64,000 bases of DNA, from contig NZ_JANUGQ010000014.1 in NCBI RefSeq assembly GCF_024756275.1, positions 1-64,000 of the forward strand. The letters run 5' to 3'. The position numbers and the translations under genes were made by a program. The notes beneath the pieces were generated by a model that made no database searches, was not told where the DNA came from, and saw only the letters and a list, made by a program, of their open reading frames with translations. Of this stretch, positions 1 through 8,785 are shown in pieces (within the stretch, counting starts at the first letter, position 1; every line of letters starts with the position of its first letter). This DNA comes from Streptomyces pyxinae. GTDB lineage: Bacteria > Actinomycetota > Actinomycetes > Streptomycetales > Streptomycetaceae.

Positions 1-285
<285 letters not shown>

Positions 286-460
286 GTGATCCGGGAGTGG
301 CTCGGGTGGGGGGGGGGGGGGGGGGTGGGTGGCTCGGGGTGCGGCGGCGGGCGGTGGCACGGGCGGGCACGGGGCCGGTACGGGGCAGTGACGTGGGCCG
401 GCCGCGTGGGGAGTCTACGCAGCGGCGGCGGTCCGGAACAGCCCGTCGGGGGAACGGTCG

Positions 461-603
461 GGACCGGGGATCAGGAGCCGCCGGCGCTCGGCCGGGACCG
501 GGGATCAGGGCCGCCGGCGCCCGGCCAGGACCGGGGTCACGGACCGCCGGCGCTCGGCCGGGACCGAGGATCAGGACCGTCGGCGCTCGGCCGCCGCCCG
601 GGG
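461..603. repeat. Degenerate 33-34 bp tandem repeat downstream of the LytTR gene
   Basis: Units beginning GGACCGGGG/AGG start near 461, 495, 528 and 561, with a degenerate fifth after 594. Each carries a GATCAGG or GGTCACGG core followed by CCGCCGGCGCTCGGCC. The array lies between the G-rich window start and the stop codon of the leftward response-regulator gene, so it sits in that gene's 3' flank. A forward frame through it gives an 11-residue repeat, but nothing supports translation. Similar 34 bp units recur near 19818. Confidence 0.65.
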
Positions 604-1380
604 TCACGGACCGCCGGCGCTCTCGTAGGGACGCCGCCGGCCACGTACCCGGCTCATCAGCAGCTCACGCAGATGGCGCGCGTGGCGGCGGCTGACGGCG
701 AGTTCGGCGGCGCCGACCCGGACGGTGGTGACCCCGGCGTCCAGCCGCAGTTCGTCGATCCGGCCCAGGGCGACCAGATGGCTGCGGTGGATCCGGACGA
801 AGCCGCGCGCCGCCCAGCGCTCCTCCAGGACGGCGAGCGGGATGCGGACCAGATGGCTGCCCTCGTCGGTGTGGAGCCGGGCGTAGTCGCCCTGGGCCTC
901 GACATACGCGATGTCGTCCACCGGGACGAAGCGGGTGACGCCGCCGAGTTCGACCGGGATCTGTTCCACCGGCGCGGTGGCGGGCGGCGGTTCGGTCAGC
1001 TCGCTCACCCGGCGCACCGCCTCCGCGAGCCGCTCGGCCCGGACCGGCTTCAGCACGTAGTCCACCGCCCGCAGGTCGAACGCCCGGACGGCGAAGCCCT
1101 CGTGGGCGGTGACGAAGACGATCAGCGGCGGGCGGGCGGACCCGCCGAGCAGCCGGGCGAGGTCAAGCCCGGAGAGGCCGGGCATATGGATGTCCAGGAA
1201 GACGACGTCGATCGCCTCCGCCCCGTCGGGACCGGCGTCCAGGGCCCGGCCGATGCGGCGCAGCGCCCCGGCGGCGTCGCCGGCGCCCTCCGCGCCGCGC
1301 ACCCGGGGGTCCGCGCGCAGCAGATGCAGCAGTTCCGCGAGGGCGGGCTCCTCGTCGTCGACGGCCAGTACACGCAGCAT
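604..1380 (-). CDS. LytTR-family two-component response regulator
   Basis: The 258-residue protein has an N-terminal receiver domain (about residues 1-125) with the acidic pair D8-D9, a phosphoacceptor aspartate near D63 in FLDIHMPG and the conserved lysine in YVLKPV. A C-terminal LytTR DNA-binding domain (about 145-245) carries the typical FVPVDDIAYVEAQGDYARLH start and FVRIHRSHLV core. Such proteins are phosphorylated by a partner membrane kinase and bind promoter repeats as dimers. No kinase gene is visible next to it; the partner may lie left of the window or be lost in the poor sequence there. It is transcribed leftward, divergent from the anti-sigma gene. Confidence 0.92.
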   Translation of the reverse strand: MLRVLAVDDEEPALAELLHLLRADPRVRGAEGAGDAAGALRRIGRALDAGPDGAEAIDVVFLDIHMPGLSGLDLARLLGGSARPPLIVFVTAHEGFAVRAFDLRAVDYVLKPVRAERLAEAVRRVSELTEPPPATAPVEQIPVELGGVTRFVPVDDIAYVEAQGDYARLHTDEGSHLVRIPLAVLEERWAARGFVRIHRSHLVALGRIDELRLDAGVTTVRVGAAELAVSRRHARHLRELLMSRVRGRRRPYESAGGP

Positions 1381-1504
1381 GAGCGGAGTGTAGGAGGCCG
1401 GCGGTTCCGGTGGGGTGGAAAGTTGAGCGTTGAGCGGACGGTACGCGTACTCCTGGTGGCAGCCGGACGAGACCGGTCACGCGCGAAACGAGGGGCACCC
1501 ACCC

Positions 1505-2155
1505 ATGAGTCTGCGGGAGCGGCACCAGGATGTCGCCGCCCATGCGCTGGGCCTGCTGGAGCCGGCCGACGCGCTCGCCTGCGAGGAGCATCTCGCGCGG
1601 TGCCTGCCGTGCGCCGGCCGGCTGGCCGGGTTCGCGGTGCCGGTGGCGGCGCTGGCCCAACTGGCCGGGCGGGCCCCGCTGGAGCCGCTGCCAGGGGTAC
1701 GGACGGGCGGCGGCCGGGGCACGGGGGCGGGCGGGCGTGGTCGCGGACGGCGGGGACGGCGGGGGCCGGGGCCGCGCCGGACACCGGTCGTCCGGCTGCG
1801 GCCGCGGCTGGTGGCGGCGGTCGCGGCGGTGGCCGTGGCGGTGCCCGGCGCGGTGCTGCTGTCCGGCCGGGTGGAACCGGCGGCCCCGCGCCCCTCGGCG
1901 GCGGTGACGCTGCGGGACCGGCCCTGGGGCACCGAGGTGGCGCTGCGGATGACCGGGGTGACCGGACCGCGCGTCTGCGAGCTGGTGGTGGTCGGCGCCG
2001 ACGGGTCCGAGCAGCCGGTGCTGACCTGGGGCGTGTACGGGGCGGAGGGCGCCCCGGTGCTGGAGAGCGCCACCGCCCTGCGGCGCGCCGAGATCGACCG
2101 GCTGGAGGTCCGGTCGGCGGACGACGGCGAGCCGCTGGTGACCTGGCGGCCGTAA
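1505..2155 (+). CDS. Zinc-finger (ZAS/zf-HC2) membrane anti-sigma factor
   Basis: The ATG at 1505 is preceded by GAGGGG with 9 nt spacing, and the 216-residue product starts MSLRERHQDV. The N-terminal ~45 residues form an anti-sigma zinc domain: H7, H13, C26, and the H29-x3-C33-x2-C36 motif that defines ZAS proteins. An Arg/Gly-rich linker (about 60-100) leads to one membrane helix (about 102-122, VAAVAAVAVAVPGAVLL), followed by an exterior domain of about 85 residues. Family members hold an ECF sigma factor inactive at the membrane until a signal releases it. No ECF sigma gene is adjacent, so its partner is unknown. An in-frame upstream start at 1430 has no ribosome-binding site. Confidence 0.85.
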   Translation: MSLRERHQDVAAHALGLLEPADALACEEHLARCLPCAGRLAGFAVPVAALAQLAGRAPLEPLPGVRTGGGRGTGAGGRGRGRRGRRGPGPRRTPVVRLRPRLVAAVAAVAVAVPGAVLLSGRVEPAAPRPSAAVTLRDRPWGTEVALRMTGVTGPRVCELVVVGADGSEQPVLTWGVYGAEGAPVLESATALRRAEIDRLEVRSADDGEPLVTWRP

Positions 2156-2299
2156 GCGGGGAGGTACCCGGGCCCGGGCGGCACCGGAGGCGGCCGGCTG
2201 GGCGGCTCGCCTCACGCCCGGGCCCGTCGGGGCGCCGGCGGCCGGCCGGGGCGGGCCGGGGGCGGCTGTTGGGAGTGGTCCGGGGGCGGCCGGGCGACG

Positions 2300-2500
2300 G
2301 GGGCAGCCGGGGCGACGGGTCCACGGACAGCCGGGGGCGGCGGGGGACGGCAGGGGCACCGTTCGGACGGATCCAGGAACAGCCGGGGACAGACAGGAAC
2401 AGCCGGGGGCGGCGGGAGACGGCAGGGGCACCGTTCGGACGGATCCAGGGACAGCCGGGGGCGGCGGGAGACGGCCGGGGCGCCGTTCCGATGCGCCCGG
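2300..2500. repeat. Intergenic GC-rich direct repeats
   Basis: A unit reading ACGGCAGGGGCACCGTTCGG then ACGGATCCAGG occurs at 2347 and 2419, with a degenerate third copy at 2471. Shorter ACAGCCGGGG motifs (about 2337, 2380, 2400, 2452) lie between them. The array fills the gap between the convergent anti-sigma gene and the glycosylase gene. No coding potential or simple terminator stem stands out; function unknown. Confidence 0.7.
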
Positions 2501-2554
2501 ACGGCCGGGCGGCCGTTCCGGCTCACCGAACGGGGGCGGCGGCCCGGCGGCGGG

Positions 2555-3415
2555 TCACTTCAGCAGCCGGGAGAGCCGGCGGTCGGCGAGCGGTTTGCCG
2601 CCGGTCTGGCAGGTGGGGCAGTACTGGAGCGAGGAGTCGCTGTACGACACCTCCCGGACGGTGTCGCCGCAGACCGGGCACGGCTCGCCGGTGCGCCCGT
2701 GCACCCGCAGCCCGCTCTTCTTCTCGGCCTTGAGCCGCCCGGCCGCCACGCCGCGCGAGCGGTCCACCGCCTCGCCCAGGGTGGTGCGCATCGCCTCGTA
2801 GAGCCGTCCGGTCTCCTCCTCGGTCAGATTCTGGACGGGCTTGAAGGGCGACATCCGGGCGGCGTGCAGGATCTCGTCGCTGTACGCGTTGCCGATGCCG
2901 GCGATCAGCCCCTGGTCGCGCAGCGCCCCCTTGATCTGGCGCCGCTCCCCCGCCAGCAGCGCGGTGAAGGCGGCCCGGTCGAACTCCGGGACGAGCGGGT
3001 CGGGACCGAGCCGGGCCACCCCCGGCACCTCGGCCGGGTCCCGGACCAGATGGACGGCGAGGCGCTTGGTGGTGCCCGCCTCGGTGAGGTCGAAGCCGTC
3101 CCCGCCGGTGAGCGCCACCCGCAGGGCGAGCGGGCCCTTGCCGGGGCGGGGCGGCCCGGAGGGGAGGACGTCCTTCCACTGGAGCCAGCCCGCGCGGGCG
3201 AGGTGGATCACCAGATGGAGCCCGCCCGCGCCGATGTCCAGGAACTTGCCGTGCCGGGCCACGGTCTCCACGGTGGTGCCGGCCAGCGCGGAGAGCGGCG
3301 GGTCGTACGTCTTGAGCACACTGATGGCGACGGGCAGGGCGCGGGCGATCTCCTTGCCGACCAGCTGGCCGTCGAGGAACTCGCGCAGGGCCTCCACCTC
3401 GGGGAGTTCGGGCAT
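2555..3415 (-). CDS. Fpg/Nei-family DNA glycosylase (AP lyase)
   Basis: The 286-residue protein begins MPELPEVE, the hallmark of the Fpg/Nei superfamily, in which the N-terminal proline exposed after Met removal attacks the damaged nucleotide and the next Glu assists. A lysine in ARHGKFLDIG matches the conserved catalytic-domain lysine. The C-terminus carries a zinc finger, CPVCG ... CPTCQTG, that grips the minor groove. These enzymes remove oxidised purines or pyrimidines and cleave the abasic site in base-excision repair. Length and motif spacing are normal. The sequence alone does not separate MutM from Nei substrate classes. It stands alone, transcribed leftward. Confidence 0.93.
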   Translation of the reverse strand: MPELPEVEALREFLDGQLVGKEIARALPVAISVLKTYDPPLSALAGTTVETVARHGKFLDIGAGGLHLVIHLARAGWLQWKDVLPSGPPRPGKGPLALRVALTGGDGFDLTEAGTTKRLAVHLVRDPAEVPGVARLGPDPLVPEFDRAAFTALLAGERRQIKGALRDQGLIAGIGNAYSDEILHAARMSPFKPVQNLTEEETGRLYEAMRTTLGEAVDRSRGVAAGRLKAEKKSGLRVHGRTGEPCPVCGDTVREVSYSDSSLQYCPTCQTGGKPLADRRLSRLLK

Positions 3416-3499
3416 GGTTCCAGACTGCCGCAGCGGGCGGCGGTACGCGCGCGCCGGAGCGGGCCCGGGGCGCGCGCGGCGCCCGGCCCCGGGCGGGGG

Positions 3500-4369
3500 T
3501 CAGGCCGTCGTCTGGGAGGCGGCCGCCTCGGGGCGGAGGGCGGCCAGGGTGAGCGGGTGCGCCGGGGGGTCGGGCAGCACGATCCGGGAGGTGACGGTGA
3601 GGTCCGGTCCGGCGTGCAGCAGCTCGCCCGGGGCCATCAGCCGCCACTCGGGATGGTCGTCCATCCGTTCGCTGGCGACCACGACGGCCGGCGCGCCGGC
3701 CAGTTCCCCGGAGTGGACGCGCAGCCGGCCGGCCGTACCGCTGTGGTCCAGGTGCCGGTCGCCGTGCGGGCCGCCGGCGCCCCGGCGGAGCACGTACAGC
3801 CGGTGGGTCTCCGGATAGCGCAGCGCCCAGAGGCCGTCGGGGGTGATCAGGACCAGATTGAGGGCGAAGACCGGCAGCTGGCGGGCGATCCAGCGGGCCG
3901 CCCGGGTGATCCCGGCCGTCACGTCCCCGCCGCAGGCCCGGGTCTCCCGGGTGATGAGGGCGAAGAACCGCTCCGAGTCGGTGTCGCCCGCGACCAGTTC
4001 CCGGTCCGGCCCCAGCTCGGTGTCGAGCGCGTCCAGCCCCTCGACGACCCCGTTGTGCGCGAACAGCCGCCCGTCCTGGACGAACGGATGGGTGTTGCGC
4101 GGGTCCAGTCCGCCGGTGGAGGCGTACCGGACATGGGCCAGGAAGGTGGCCGAGCAGAGCTCCCGGGCCTCGGTGGCGAACTCCCGGTCGCGGAAGGCCG
4201 CGATGGGCGCCTTGTGGACGCGCGGGCTGCCGTCGGCGGCGAAGTGGCCGAGCCCGGTGCCGTCCGGGTCACGGTGGCTCTGGCCCCGGAGGCTGTCGGG
4301 GGCGTCGAGCAGCCAGAAGGTGGCATGGGTGCGGCGCGGTGCGCTGCTGAGCCCGAACAGTCGGCACAT
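3500..4369 (-). CDS. Class II glutamine amidotransferase-like protein
   Basis: The 289-residue protein starts MCRLFGLSS, so Cys2 would become the N-terminal nucleophile of a class II (Ntn) glutamine amidotransferase. Further fold markers are LAHVRYAS, NTHPFVQDGRLFAHNGVV and GDTDSERFF. It resembles the stand-alone YafJ/EgtC type rather than a synthase-fused domain, as no synthetase domain follows. EgtC acts in ergothioneine synthesis, but no egtA, B, D or E is present here, so the substrate cannot be assigned. It lies downstream of, and may be co-transcribed with, the glutamate decarboxylase gene (gap of about 170 bp). Confidence 0.85.
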   Translation of the reverse strand: MCRLFGLSSAPRRTHATFWLLDAPDSLRGQSHRDPDGTGLGHFAADGSPRVHKAPIAAFRDREFATEARELCSATFLAHVRYASTGGLDPRNTHPFVQDGRLFAHNGVVEGLDALDTELGPDRELVAGDTDSERFFALITRETRACGGDVTAGITRAARWIARQLPVFALNLVLITPDGLWALRYPETHRLYVLRRGAGGPHGDRHLDHSGTAGRLRVHSGELAGAPAVVVASERMDDHPEWRLMAPGELLHAGPDLTVTSRIVLPDPPAHPLTLAALRPEAAASQTTA

Positions 4370-4540
4370 GCGATGTCCCTGGTGGTGGTCGGATCGATGG
4401 AGGTGGCCGGGCCGGTTCCCCGGCGGCGGTGGGCGGTGCCGGGGACGGCCGGCCGGGGCGCACCCGGCCGGGGCGGCCGCCGGTCCGGGCGTGCCGGACC
4501 GGCGGAGCCGGAATCCGCGACGGCCCCCGGCCGGCGGGGG

Positions 4541-6067
4541 TCAGTGGCGGCCGGGGCGGCGGGGATTCTTGGTCTCGGCGCCGTGGGCGAAGCCGCCGGC
4601 GTCCTCGGCGGTGCGCTGCGGGGCGCTCCCCCGGTCCAGCCGCTCCACCGCCCGGCGCAGATCGGCCAGGAGCAGGTCCGCGAGGTCGTGGCCGAAGCCG
4701 TTGCGGACGACGACGCGCAGGGCGGCCAGGTCGGTGCGGTCGGCCGGGAAGGTGTAGGCGGGCACCAGCCAGCCGCGCTCGCGCAGGGCGGCGGACACGT
4801 CGTACACGCTGTAGTGGTCCACGCCGTCGCGCAGCCGGAAGGCGAAGACGGGCGCCTCGGAGCCGTCGGTGACCAGGTCGAACGGTCCCAGCTCCGCGAT
4901 CCGGGCGGAGAGCCGGGTCGCCACCTCCCGGCAGGTCCGCTGGACCCGGCGGTAGCCGTCGAAGCCGAGCCGGAGGAAGTGGTAGTACTGCGCGACCACC
5001 TGGGCGCCGGGGCGGGAGAAGTTGAGCGCGAAGGTGGGCATGTCGCCGCCCAGGTAGTTCACGTGGAAGACCAGGTCCTCCGGGAGGGCGTCGGCGTCCC
5101 GCCAGAGCGCCCAGCCGACGCCGGGCATCACCAGGCCGTACTTGTGCCCGGAGGTGTTGATGGAGGCGACCCTCGGCACCCGGAAGTCCCAGCGCAGCTC
5201 CGGGTCGAGGAACGGGGCGATCATGGCGCCGGAGGCCCCGTCCACATGGATCGGTACGTCGGTCCCGGTGCGCTCCTGAAGGCCGTCCAGGGCGGCGGCG
5301 ATCTCCGCGACCGGCTCGTAGCTGCCGTCGAAGGTGGAGCCGAGCACGGCGACGACGCCGATGGTGTTCTCGTCGCAGAGCGCGACCGCCGTCTCGGGGG
5401 TGAGGTGGTAGCGGTCGCCCGCCATGGGGACGTACCGGGGCTCCACCTCGAAGTAGTCGGCGAACTTCTCCCAGCAGATCTGGACGTTGACGCCCATCAC
5501 CAGATTGGGCCGGTCGGCCGGGAGCCCGGCCGCCCGGCGCCGCCGCTGCCAGCGCCGCTTGAGGGCGAGTCCGCCCAGCATCGCGGCCTCGCTGGAGCCG
5601 GTGGTGGAACAGCCGGTGGCGTGCCGGGGGTCCTCGGCGTTCCAGAGCCGGGCGAGCATATGGACGCAGCGGGTCTCCAGCTCGGCGGTCTGCGGGTACT
5701 CGTCCTTGTCGATCATGTTCTTCTCGGCGCACTCGGCCATCAGCCGCCGGGCGTACGGGTCGGCCCAGGTGGTGACGAAGGTGGCGAGGTTGAGCCGGGC
5801 ATTGCCGTCGAGCATCAGTTCGTCGTGGACCAGCTGATAGGCGACCTCGGGCGCCATCTCGCCGTCCGGGAGCGCGTAGCGCGGCACGGTCACCGGTTCC
5901 CGGCTGAAGAGCGGGTTCAGCTCCAGGTCGCGCTCGGCCCCCGGGCCGGCGCGGCCGGCCGCGCCGGGGCGGCCGTGACGGCGGTCGTGGCCGCCGTGCC
6001 CGCCCCGGCCGCTGTGGCCGCGCTCGTGGCCGCCCTCCGGGTGGTGCCGGTGCTGCTCGCTCGCCAT
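4541..6067 (-). CDS. gad: Glutamate decarboxylase (PLP-dependent)
   Basis: This is a group II PLP-dependent decarboxylase that converts L-glutamate to GABA and CO2. The PLP-binding lysine lies in NTSGHKYGLVMPG, and the family blocks FVTTWADPYARRLM, GCSTTGSSEAAMLGG and IHVDGASG are intact. The ATG at 6067 was chosen because AAGGA lies about 9 nt upstream; it gives 508 residues. The first ~45 residues are an unusual His/Gly/Arg-rich extension (HRHHPEGGHERGHSGRGG) not found in typical ~460-residue enzymes. It may be disordered or metal-binding (inference). A longer upstream frame is only GC-driven. No GABA antiporter gene is adjacent. Confidence 0.93.
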   Translation of the reverse strand: MASEQHRHHPEGGHERGHSGRGGHGGHDRRHGRPGAAGRAGPGAERDLELNPLFSREPVTVPRYALPDGEMAPEVAYQLVHDELMLDGNARLNLATFVTTWADPYARRLMAECAEKNMIDKDEYPQTAELETRCVHMLARLWNAEDPRHATGCSTTGSSEAAMLGGLALKRRWQRRRRAAGLPADRPNLVMGVNVQICWEKFADYFEVEPRYVPMAGDRYHLTPETAVALCDENTIGVVAVLGSTFDGSYEPVAEIAAALDGLQERTGTDVPIHVDGASGAMIAPFLDPELRWDFRVPRVASINTSGHKYGLVMPGVGWALWRDADALPEDLVFHVNYLGGDMPTFALNFSRPGAQVVAQYYHFLRLGFDGYRRVQRTCREVATRLSARIAELGPFDLVTDGSEAPVFAFRLRDGVDHYSVYDVSAALRERGWLVPAYTFPADRTDLAALRVVVRNGFGHDLADLLLADLRRAVERLDRGSAPQRTAEDAGGFAHGAETKNPRRPGRH

Positions 6068-6368
6068 GGCTGCCCGTCCTTCCGCGCCGGTCGGCCGCCG
6101 TCCCGGCCGTCCCCGCTGCTCTTCCCGCCCGGACGCCCGGGTTCCGCGCCCCGGTCGCGATCCGCCCGGAACGGACCAAGCGCGGGGGTGGGCCCGCGCC
6201 GTCGTGACACCGGCGAGGCGGGAGCGGGCCGGGGCGCCGTGGCACCGGCGGCGGCGCGGAGGCGGACCGGGGTCGGTCGTCGCACCGGGCCGAACGGGGG
6301 CGGCTCCGGGCCGTCGTGGCACCGGTGGCGCGGGAGCGGCCGGGGCCGCCGGTACGCCCCGGCGGCGG
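6068..6368. other. Gene-free GC-rich spacer with degenerate repeats
   Basis: The roughly 300 bp between the decarboxylase start and the end of the phosphatase gene contains loosely repeated GTCGTGGCACCGG and CGGGAGCGGCCGGGGC blocks (about 6205-6250 and 6310-6345). Apart from the ribosome-binding site at about 6077-6082 (minus strand) no regulatory element is clear. The long open frames through it are shadows of GC-rich sequence. Confidence 0.5.
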
Positions 6369-8456
6369 TCATGGCTCCGGGTGGTCCGCGTCCGGCGCCG
6401 GGGGTACGGCGAACTCGCACCAGACGGACTTGCCGCCGCCGCGCGGCTCCACACCCCAGCGGTCCGCCAGCCGGTCCACCAGGAGCAGCCCCCGGCCGGA
6501 GAGCCCGGACTCCCCCGGGTCGCGGCGGCGGGGCAGGGCGCTGGAGCGGTCCTCCACCTCCACCCGCAGCCGGCGGTCGGGGCCCGGCGGCATCCGGAGG
6601 GTGAGGATCGCTCCGCCGTCGGTGTGCACCAGGGCGTTGGTGATCAGCTCATCGGCCGCCAGCTCGATCTCGTCCGACCGCTCCTCCGCGCCCCAGGCAC
6701 GGACCGCGGCGCGGATCATGTGCCGGGCGGAGCCGAGCGCCTCCGGGTCGCCCTGGCCGACGTGCTGCCGGAGCCGGCCCCCGGCGCCGGGGCGGGCGCC
6801 GCCGGTCCGGCCCAGCAGCAGAATGGCCACGTCGTCCTCGCCGCCCCGGCCGTCCACCACCTGGCAGAGCCGGTCGGCCAGTTCCTGGAGGTCCCGGGGG
6901 CCCCGGTTCACCAGGGCGGTGAGCCAGCGCATGCCCTCGTCCAGGTCGGCGCCCGGCTGTTCGACCAGTCCGTCGGTGTAGAGCAGCAGCGCCTGGCCGG
7001 GGTCCAGCTCCAGGGTGCTGACCGGGTAGTCGAGCCGGCCGAACTCCGCCGAGAGGCCGAGCGGCAGTCCGCCGGGCAGCGGCAGCCGGCGGCAGCTCCC
7101 GTCGGTGTCCCGGAGCAGCGGGTCGACATGGCCCGCCCGTACCGCCTGGAGCACCCCGGTCGCCAGGTCGGCCTCCATGTAGGTGCAGGTGGCGAACCGG
7201 TCGGTGTCCAGCTCGTGCAGGAAGACCGAGGCCCGGGCCATCACGGTGGCGGGCGGGTGGCCCTCGGCCGCGTACGCCCGCAGCACGATCCGCAGCTGGC
7301 CCATCACGGCCGCCGCGTGGGTGTCGTGCCCCTGTACGTCCCCGATGACTGCGCCGACCCGGCCGCCGGGCAGCGGGATGATGTCGTACCAGTCGCCGCC
7401 GATGTCCCGGCCCAGCCGGGCGGAGCGGTAGCGGACCGCGATCCGGGCGCCCGGGACGGCCGGGATGCGGCGCGGCAGCATCGCCTGCTGGAGCCCCTCC
7501 GCGAGGTCGTGCTCCTGCTCGAAGAGCATGGCCCGCTGGATGCTCTGCCCGATGCTGCTGCCGAGCGCGACCAGCACATTGCGGTCGTCCGGGGTGAAGC
7601 CGTCCTTGTCGTCGTAGAGCAGCCCGATGGCGCCGATGGGCCGGGCCTGGGCGATCAGCGGGAGATAGGCGGCCGAGGTGATCCCGAGCCCGCTGATGTG
7701 CGGCCACAGGATCGGATAGGAGGCGGCGAAGTCCTCGGGCGACTCGATGAACCGGGGCGTCAGCGTCCGGACCACCTCGCTCATCGGATACTGCTCGTCC
7801 ACCCGGGTGTAACGGGTGCCGGGCACATGGGCGCCCTCGGGGCCGTCGGCCACCAGATGGATCCGGCCGGTCTCCAGCAGCCCCATCACCACACTGGTGG
7901 CGCCGAGGTGGGCGAGCCCGCGCGAGTCGTTCAGCACGTCGATGACGTCGCCCACGGTCCGGGCGTGGGCGAGGGCGGCGGTGGTGGCCTCCACCACGCT
8001 GGTCTGCCGCCGCCGCTCCAGGTCCACCTCGGCCCGGGCGGTGGATTCCGCCAGCTCCCGGGTGGCGTCCCGGACGACCCCGATGATCCGGTGCGGCCGG
8101 CCGGTCTCGTCCCGGCGGACGACGCCCTGGGTATGGGCCCAGCGCAGGCTTCCGTCGCGGCGCCGGACCCGGAAGTAGGTGCCGTACTCGGCGTCCCCGC
8201 TCTTGAGCGCCTGGGCCACCAGGCCGTCCAGCCGGATGGCCTCGTCCGGCGGCACCCGGGCGGCGAGACTCGCGGGTCGGCCGTCGTACGCCGCCGGGTC
8301 CATGTCGAACACCTCGAGCGCCGCCTGGCCGAGGTGCATCCGCCCGCTCGCCAGGTCCCAGTCGAAGCAGCCCATGCGATTGAGGGACAGGCTCAGATCC
8401 GGTTGGGCGGGCCAGTCCTCGGGGAGCGACAGCGCGTCCGCCGCCGGATCAACCAT
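6369..8456 (-). CDS. PAS-GAF-SpoIIE phosphatase with C-terminal HATPase domain
   Basis: The 695-residue cytoplasmic protein has a PAS domain (about residues 25-135, LRWAHTQGVV ... IIGVVRDATREL), a GAF-like domain (about 150-320), a SpoIIE/PP2C-type phosphatase domain (about 335-550; DIGGDWYDIIPL, VIGDVQGHD, LLLYTDGLVE, EDDVAILLLG) and a C-terminal anti-sigma-type kinase domain (about 575-690; AADELITNALVHT, GRGLLLVDRLADRWGV). This Streptomyces architecture resembles RsbU/RsbW-type partner-switching regulators that control anti-sigma antagonists. No transmembrane segment is visible. The ATG at 8456 is chosen because conserved PAS sequence begins just after it; the upstream in-frame extension is low-complexity. 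The ribosome-binding site is weak. Confidence 0.92.
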   Translation of the reverse strand: MVDPAADALSLPEDWPAQPDLSLSLNRMGCFDWDLASGRMHLGQAALEVFDMDPAAYDGRPASLAARVPPDEAIRLDGLVAQALKSGDAEYGTYFRVRRRDGSLRWAHTQGVVRRDETGRPHRIIGVVRDATRELAESTARAEVDLERRRQTSVVEATTAALAHARTVGDVIDVLNDSRGLAHLGATSVVMGLLETGRIHLVADGPEGAHVPGTRYTRVDEQYPMSEVVRTLTPRFIESPEDFAASYPILWPHISGLGITSAAYLPLIAQARPIGAIGLLYDDKDGFTPDDRNVLVALGSSIGQSIQRAMLFEQEHDLAEGLQQAMLPRRIPAVPGARIAVRYRSARLGRDIGGDWYDIIPLPGGRVGAVIGDVQGHDTHAAAVMGQLRIVLRAYAAEGHPPATVMARASVFLHELDTDRFATCTYMEADLATGVLQAVRAGHVDPLLRDTDGSCRRLPLPGGLPLGLSAEFGRLDYPVSTLELDPGQALLLYTDGLVEQPGADLDEGMRWLTALVNRGPRDLQELADRLCQVVDGRGGEDDVAILLLGRTGGARPGAGGRLRQHVGQGDPEALGSARHMIRAAVRAWGAEERSDEIELAADELITNALVHTDGGAILTLRMPPGPDRRLRVEVEDRSSALPRRRDPGESGLSGRGLLLVDRLADRWGVEPRGGGKSVWCEFAVPPAPDADHPEP

Positions 8457-8785
8457 GGGGCCACTCTGCCACTGTTTGTCGGGTTTATCGACCTCGGTCC
8501 GGCGCGGGGAGGGGCGGGCCGGAGGGCCGGCGCGGGGCGGATCCGGCCTCCGTCGGACCCGGGAAGGGCGGGCCAGGCGCCCCCTCCCGGGCGGCCTCGG
8601 CCCCGGTCCGGGGCGGAAGGGACGGGCATGGCCGAGCCGGGTCCCGGGACGGCTCGGCGCAGACCGGTCCGGCACGGGCGCATCCGTTCCGGGCGGACCC
8701 GGTCCCCGGGCCCGGCAAGGGCCGCACCGCCCCGGGCGGGGCTCAGCCCCTGGTCCGGCGCGGGCGCACCCGCCCCGGGGCGGGC
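8457..8785. other. Gene-free spacer
   Basis: About 330 bp between the phosphatase start and the lipoprotein stop. It is extremely GC-rich with CCGGGCGG-like words and no convincing open frame. It should hold the promoter of the leftward phosphatase gene, but no hexamers can be picked with confidence. Confidence 0.4.

Noticed and set aside
461..603. CRISPR-like spaced repeats
   Set aside because: The units are contiguous and degenerate with no unique spacers, and no cas gene is present; this is a minisatellite.
3500..4369. Assignment of the amidotransferase as EgtC of ergothioneine biosynthesis
   Set aside because: None of the egtA, B, D or E genes is nearby and the motifs do not distinguish EgtC from YafJ-type proteins.
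2699..6604. A 1301-codon forward frame opposite the glycosylase, amidotransferase and decarboxylase genes
   Set aside because: It is a mirror of three well-supported minus-strand genes in a GC-rich genome and has no domain of its own. Other long frames (286-2733, 6066-8975, 46182-48713, 49052-50710) are rejected for the same reason.
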